A stretch of 16,512 nucleotides of DNA from a bacterium (GTDB taxonomy: Bacteria; Actinomycetota; Acidimicrobiia; Spongiisociales; UBA11373), in assembly GCA_013202595.1 (NCBI GenBank), contig JABMPV010000112.1, positions 1 through 16,512 on the forward strand, given 5' to 3'. Positions 13,344 through 16,512 of this stretch are shown here, in pieces. Numbering within the stretch: position 1 is the stretch's first letter; every line of letters begins with the position of its first letter. The notes under the pieces were generated by a model. The model did not search any database. It worked only from the letters and a program-made list of their open reading frames with translations, and had not been told where the DNA came from. A program made the translations under genes and the position numbers.

Positions 13344-14362
13344 TCGGTCGGCGCACCGCTCTGATCCCGCTGCTCACAGCGATGTGGATGGCGATCGGCG
13401 CCGCACCGGCCATGGCGGACCCTCCCGGGCCGACCGACTACCAGACCACAGTGGTCGGCATCGATCCGCCCGGCATCGACGTGAAGGTCGAGATCATCGG
13501 TGGCGACTCGTTCGTCCGTCTGACCTCGACGACCGGTGAGGTCATCGAGGTGATCGGATACCGCGGCGAACCGTATCTGCGGTTCCTCCCCGGTGGAATC
13601 GTCGAAGAGAATCAGAACTCGCCGACCACGTACCTGAATCTCGATCGATACGCCGAGGCCGATGTCCCACCCGGGGCGACACCCGGAGCGACCCCGGTGT
13701 GGAAACAGGTCGCCGATGACGGTTCCTATGCGTGGCACGACCACCGGGCCCACTGGATGAACGAGACGCGCCCCGTGGGGAGCGGTCCCGGCGATGTCAT
13801 CCTGGAAGGCGTCATCCCCCTCGTCATCGGGGACACCGAGGTCGACCTGACGGTGCAGTCGGTCTGGCAGGATGCGCCGTCACCGATTCCGGCCATCGTC
13901 GGCGCGGTGCTGGGGATCGGACTGGTCGTCGCCCTGGTCGGGGCACGGGCGAAGGCCCTGGCAGTTGCCATCACAGTGATCGCCGCGGCCGCCGCGACCG
14001 TGGGGACTACCGCCTACCTCTCCGTCCCGGCGGAGACGGGGCCCGCCTGGTCGCTCTGGACGCCACCCGCCGTCGCGCTGACGCTGGCAGCAGCGGCACT
14101 CATCCCGGGCGCGGCGGTGCAGTGGCTCAGGTCGAGAGCGGCGACCCTGGTCCTCCTGTCCGGCATCGTCCTCGTGGTGTGGGGCGTCATCCACCGGGAT
14201 TGGTTGTCGGCGGCGATCCTGCCTACGAGTCTCCCCTTCTGGCTCGATCGCATCGTCACGGCATTCGCGCTCACGGCGGGAGCAGGGATCATCGCCCTGG
14301 CAGTCAGGGCAACCATCGATCCCCCGACGGACGCAAGTGTCTCTCCTCCCTCAGGGGAGTAG
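13340..14362 (+). CDS. Membrane protein with extracytoplasmic WHDHRxHWM domain, in copper locus
   Basis: This 340-residue protein has a cleavable signal peptide (cleavage near AMA-DPP, 26/27). A secreted beta-rich domain covers about 27-175 and contains repeated D/E-V-K/E strands (GIDVKVEIIGGDSFVRLTS, GEVIEVIGYRGEPYLRFLPGG). The motif WHDHRAHWM lies at 122-130. A C-terminal membrane part of about five hydrophobic helices follows (180-203, 205-228, 238-262, 266-284, 298-325). Three His, an Asp and a Met in nine residues outside the membrane suggest a metal site. It is fourth in a run of overlapping genes with SCO1 and a cupredoxin and faces PCu(A)C, so copper binding or delivery is the natural guess. 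I do not recognise a characterised relative. Confidence 0.72.
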   Translation: MIGRRTALIPLLTAMWMAIGAAPAMADPPGPTDYQTTVVGIDPPGIDVKVEIIGGDSFVRLTSTTGEVIEVIGYRGEPYLRFLPGGIVEENQNSPTTYLNLDRYAEADVPPGATPGATPVWKQVADDGSYAWHDHRAHWMNETRPVGSGPGDVILEGVIPLVIGDTEVDLTVQSVWQDAPSPIPAIVGAVLGIGLVVALVGARAKALAVAITVIAAAAATVGTTAYLSVPAETGPAWSLWTPPAVALTLAAAALIPGAAVQWLRSRAATLVLLSGIVLVVWGVIHRDWLSAAILPTSLPFWLDRIVTAFALTAGAGIIALAVRATIDPPTDASVSPPSGE

Positions 14363-14372
14363 CACGCCCGGT

Positions 14373-14843
14373 CTACGGAGCGCCGTCGCGAACCTCCACC
14401 GAGACGACCATGGTCCCGGCGTCCTCGAACTCGAGAGTGACGTCGAAAGCCTGGCCCAACTCGAGCGGGGTGGAGAGGTCGAGCATCATCATGTGCAAGC
14501 CGCCCGGTTCGAGCGACACCGTCTCGCCTGCGGGAAGCGCTACTTCGCCGACCTCACGCATCACCATGGCGCCGCCCAACTCGCCTTCACCCGCCTCGCC
14601 TTCACCCATCTCGGCCATGGTGGTCTCGTGGATCTCGACTCGCCCGGCGATCGAAGCGTCGACCGACGCCCCGATGAGCTTGTCTGCATCGCCACTCGTC
14701 ACATCCAAGTAGATGGCACCGGCGTTGGACATCGCAGGGCTGGGCCTGGCCCAGGCGCCTTCCACATCCACTCCTCCGTCATCGCCGCCACACGCGGCCG
14801 CGGTCATCACAAGCACGAAGAACAGTGCAAGGCGCTTCACCAT
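14373..14843 (-). CDS. PCu(A)C-family periplasmic copper chaperone, lipid-anchored
   Basis: This 156-residue lipoprotein (signal MVKRLALFFVLVMTAAAC, Cys18) has the DUF461/PCu(A)C cupredoxin-like fold: GAWARPSP (29-36), NAGAIYLDV and a C-terminal LEFEDAGTMVVSVEV. The copper site normally reads H-x10-M-x21-H-x-M. Here H72, M95, H117 and M119 keep the second and third spacings (x21 and x1), but the first gap is 22 residues because of an acidic Gly/Glu insertion (GEGEAGEGELGG). PCu(A)C hands Cu(I) to the CuA site together with SCO proteins (family knowledge). The ATG at 14843 is chosen over 14849 because GGAGG (14850-14854) is 6 nt away from it and 0 nt from the other. The stop of the sigma-factor remnant overlaps this start region. 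Confidence 0.88.
   Translation of the reverse strand: MVKRLALFFVLVMTAAACGGDDGGVDVEGAWARPSPAMSNAGAIYLDVTSGDADKLIGASVDASIAGRVEIHETTMAEMGEGEAGEGELGGAMVMREVGEVALPAGETVSLEPGGLHMMMLDLSTPLELGQAFDVTLEFEDAGTMVVSVEVRDGAP
14581..14610. repeat. 15-bp tandem duplication inside PCu(A)C gene
   Basis: TCGCCTTCACCCGCC is followed directly by TCGCCTTCACCCATC (13 of 15 identical). On the coding strand it yields the repeated G-E-G-E-A/L units of the acidic insertion between the copper ligands His72 and Met95. The duplication is in frame. Confidence 0.7.
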
Positions 14844-14845
14844 CG

Positions 14846-15095
14846 TCATCCTCCGGTAAGTCGTCGGCTTTCGGGATACATGTCGGAGGAGCGATCCATC
14901 CGGTTCCCGCGATCTCGCTCACCCAGTGCCGCATCGACACCACTGTCGTCGAGCAACTGCGTGCGGGCCCGGGCCACCCTCGAGCGGATGGTGCCGATCG
15001 GGCACCCGAACGAAATCATCGAGTGCACGCCGGTCACCGGCCTTTGCCCGCAGCGCCAGAGCAGTGATCCGATCCACGACAATCGAGTGTGACAC
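14846..15095 (-). pseudogene. ECF sigma factor remnant (internal deletion with frameshift)
   Basis: Read on the minus strand from the GTG at 15095 (or 15077), the first 24-30 codons give VDRITALALRAKAGDRRALDDFVR, a typical start of ECF sigma region 2. The frame then becomes meaningless. In the next frame, from about 15020, SFGCPIGTIRSRVARARTQLLDD appears, the recognition helix and end of region 4.2, and runs to a TGA at 14846-14848. About 100 residues covering regions 2.2-4.1 are missing, and the two halves are out of frame, so no working sigma factor can be made. The stop abuts the PCu(A)C start, and the GGAGG of that gene lies in the last sigma codons, so the intact ancestor was cotranscribed with PCu(A)C. 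The C-terminal frame is open back to 15214. Confidence 0.75.
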
Positions 15096-15400
15096 GGCGG
15101 GAACCGGACAACGAATCGACACGACCCCGACATCCGGACTGTGAGGACGCCCGCCTCTCCATCTCGGCGGCCATGGATGATCGGGTCGACCCTTCGGCCG
15201 GGGTTGCCGACCACCTCCGCCGATGCGCTGCCTGTGCGACCCTGGGAGGAGGGGCATCGGGTAGGCGGAATCCGGTAGGCGGCAGCGGGTGGTCGGGACC
15301 TGCCCTGCTCAAGGAAGGCGTGTGGCGAATCGGTCGGTCGCCTTCACCAATGCACTCGTGTTCTCGGCCTCGAACGCCGAGTGTCCCGAGCCTGGATTGA
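15089..15400 (+). pseudogene. Truncated zinc-finger (ZAS/zf-HC2) anti-sigma factor
   Basis: From a GTG at 15089 the frame encodes a recognisable anti-sigma N-terminus: HPDCEDARLSISAAMDD followed by D-H-L-R-R-C-A-A-C. This holds the ZAS zinc motif H-x3-C-x2-C (H42, C46, C49) and an upstream Cys18. After about residue 52 (position 15244) the sequence turns into low-complexity Gly/Arg text. It then runs into the antisense of the iminopeptidase gene, ending at 15400 with no sigma-binding helices or membrane segment, so I regard it as broken. A 9-bp direct repeat GGTAGGCGG (15260-15268 and 15274-15282) lies just past the break. Its start overlaps the start of the divergent sigma remnant by 7 nt. 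A short translated zinc-finger peptide cannot be excluded. Confidence 0.6.
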
Positions 15401-16298
15401 CGATCAGTTCTGCCTCCGGCCACGCCTTGTGCAGATCCCATGCGTTCTGGATGGGACAGACCATGTCGTAGCGGCCGTGCACGATCACTCCCGGGATGTG
15501 CCTGATCCTGTGAGCGTCGCGCAGCAACTGATCCTCGACCTCGAAGAAGCCGCCATGGGCGAAGTAGTGGTTCTCGATGCGAGCGAACGCCACGGCGAAC
15601 CCGAGGTCGTCGTGCGCCGACACGAAGTCCTCGTCGGCGTGGAGCAGGCTGGTGGCTCCCTCCCACACACTCCAGGCTCTGGCGGCGGAATTGCGCACCT
15701 CCGCATCGGCGGACGTCAGACGCCGATGGAAGGCGGAGATGAGGTCGTGACGCTCGACCGGAGGGATGGCTTCGATGTAGTGCTCCCAGGCGTCCGGAAA
15801 CACCCGCGAGGCCCCTTCCTGATAGAACCATTCGAGTTCCCAGCGCCGCAGCATGAAGATGCCGCGCAGGACCAGTTCGGTGACCCGCTCCGGATGGGTC
15901 TCCGCATACGCCAGGGAGAGCGTCGATCCCCATGAGCCTCCGAACACCTGCCAGCGCTCGATGCCCAGCCGTTCCCGCAGCTTCTCGATGTCGGCAACCA
16001 GATCCCAGGTGGTGTTGTCGGTGAGATCCGCATTGGGCGTCGAGCGGCCCGCCCCGCGCTGATCGAACAGGACAATGCGGTACCTCTCCGGATCGTGGAA
16101 GCGCCGCATCTTCTCGTTGCAGCCACCGCCGGGGCCGCCGTGCACCATCACCACTGGCTTCCCTTCAGGGCTTCCGCACTGCTCGTAGTAGAGGGTGTGG
16201 CGGCCGTCGACCTCCAGAGCGCCGATGTCGAAGGGTTCGATCCCGGGGTAGAGCGTGCGCAACGAAGGCGGGTTGGTCTGCCCCCCGGTGCCTGTCAT
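15309..16298 (-). CDS. pip: Proline iminopeptidase (prolyl aminopeptidase, peptidase family S33)
   Basis: This 329-residue alpha/beta-hydrolase removes N-terminal proline from peptides in the cytoplasm. Diagnostic elements are the oxyanion-hole HGGPGGG (53-59), FDQRGAGRSTP (78-88, the D-Q-R-G-x-G-x-S of iminopeptidases), the nucleophile elbow GGSWGS (Ser122), Asp278 in GRYDMVCP and His306 in GSGHSAFE. The cap domain contains WEGATSLLH and ARIENHYF, including the Glu-rich loop that binds the free N-terminus in this family (family knowledge). The length matches the usual 310-330. The ATG at 16298 has a GAGAGGA upstream. It faces the broken anti-sigma gene and has no obvious functional link to the copper genes. 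Confidence 0.93.
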   Translation of the reverse strand: MTGTGGQTNPPSLRTLYPGIEPFDIGALEVDGRHTLYYEQCGSPEGKPVVMVHGGPGGGCNEKMRRFHDPERYRIVLFDQRGAGRSTPNADLTDNTTWDLVADIEKLRERLGIERWQVFGGSWGSTLSLAYAETHPERVTELVLRGIFMLRRWELEWFYQEGASRVFPDAWEHYIEAIPPVERHDLISAFHRRLTSADAEVRNSAARAWSVWEGATSLLHADEDFVSAHDDLGFAVAFARIENHYFAHGGFFEVEDQLLRDAHRIRHIPGVIVHGRYDMVCPIQNAWDLHKAWPEAELIVNPGSGHSAFEAENTSALVKATDRFATRLP

Positions 16299-16328
16299 CA
16301 GATGGTCCTCTCGAATTGAAGCGAGTAC

Positions 16329-16340
16329 CGATGATCATCG
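16329..16340. repeat. 12-bp palindrome upstream of pip
   Basis: CGATGATCATCG is a perfect palindrome 31 nt upstream of the pip start. A related palindrome, ACCGAT-C-ATCGGT, lies at 16397-16409. They share the ATCATCG core and could be operator half-sites, or mere by-products of the nearby repeat array. Confidence 0.3.
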
Positions 16341-16403
16341 TCTCTCATTCGATGGCGGGCCAGTTGTCGGCCGGGTGAAGAGAACGGGAGTCGCAAACCG
16401 ATC

Positions 16404-16473
16404 ATCGGTCATCGGTCATCAGTCGTCAGTCGTCAGTCGTAAGTCGTCAGTCGTCAGTCGTCAGTCGTCAGTC
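16404..16473. repeat. Heptanucleotide tandem repeat (10 units)
   Basis: Ten consecutive 7-bp units lie in non-coding DNA upstream of pip: ATCGGTC twice, ATCAGTC once, GTCAGTC twice, GTAAGTC once and GTCAGTC four times. The left units are diverged and the right ones uniform, as expected if copies were added at the right end. Unit length 7 keeps no reading frame. The flanks 16299-16403 and 16474-16512 contain no gene that I can support. Confidence 0.85.
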
Positions 16474-16512
16474 GAATCGTTGCGCAGGGGCGCCTGCCCG
16501 CGTCGCTGCGAG

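Noticed and set aside
14363..14372. Terminator between the convergent WHDHR and PCu(A)C genes
   Set aside because: The gap is only 10 bp with no hairpin; any terminator would have to lie within coding sequence and I see none.
13732..14712. Plus-strand 326-codon frame across the membrane protein and PCu(A)C genes
   Set aside because: Low-complexity Arg/Gly text that overlaps two genes supported by signal peptides and metal motifs.
16397..16473. CRISPR-like array
   Set aside because: Units are 7 bp with no spacers, and no cas genes are nearby. It is a simple tandem repeat.

Overview
The window is GC-rich (codon third positions are mostly G or C) and densely packed. Genes overlap by 1-4 nt (ATGA, TGATG), several short lipoproteins carry a lipobox followed by a Gly/Asp run, a TipA-type MerR regulator has its classic 19-bp-spacer promoter, and there are TANNNT -10 boxes 7 nt from start codons as in leaderless actinobacterial mRNAs. 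Together these suggest an actinobacterium, perhaps an uncultured Acidimicrobiia-like lineage; the class is inference. I see no tRNA, rRNA, CRISPR, integrase or transposase.

Layout. 1-918: 3' end of feoB and a FeoC-like winged-helix gene (ferrous iron uptake). 983-3616: a PAPS-dependent sulfotransferase, a small two-TM protein and a metal-dependent amidohydrolase of the ATZ/TRZ type. 3772-5132: two translationally coupled lipoproteins of unknown function, the first on a Thr-rich stalk. 5274-6629 (minus): a membrane GAF-GGDEF diguanylate cyclase with an intact active site and inhibitory site. 6808-7833: an alpha/alpha-toroid protein of unknown function. 7843-9236 (minus): a RidA-like protein and a D-2-hydroxyacid dehydrogenase. 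These are divergent from 9273-10513 (plus), a DUF1177-type protein and a HapK/RedY-like small protein; the two pairs are separated by 36 bp holding overlapping, nearly symmetric -10 boxes. 10556-11053 (minus): a lipoprotein. 11231-11980: a TipAL-like MerR regulator with its own operator/promoter.

12023-15400 is the most interesting part, a compact copper/cytochrome-oxidase maturation locus. Four plus-strand genes follow each other with 1-4 nt overlaps: a lipoprotein cytochrome c resembling the C-terminal domain of caa3 CoxB, a SCO1/SenC protein, a small lipid-anchored cupredoxin, and a polytopic membrane protein with a secreted domain carrying a W-H-D-H-R-x-H-W-M motif. Facing them on the minus strand is a PCu(A)C copper chaperone. 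Directly upstream of it is the wreck of an ECF sigma factor, in which the start of region 2 is joined to region 4.2 by an internal deletion with a frameshift. Head-to-head with that lies a truncated zinc-finger (ZAS) anti-sigma gene. The locus therefore seems to have had its own sigma/anti-sigma switch and lost it. The WHDHR protein is the best candidate for an undescribed part of copper handling.

15309-16298 (minus) is a proline iminopeptidase. The last ~200 bp is non-coding and contains a ten-unit heptanucleotide tandem repeat and two related palindromes.
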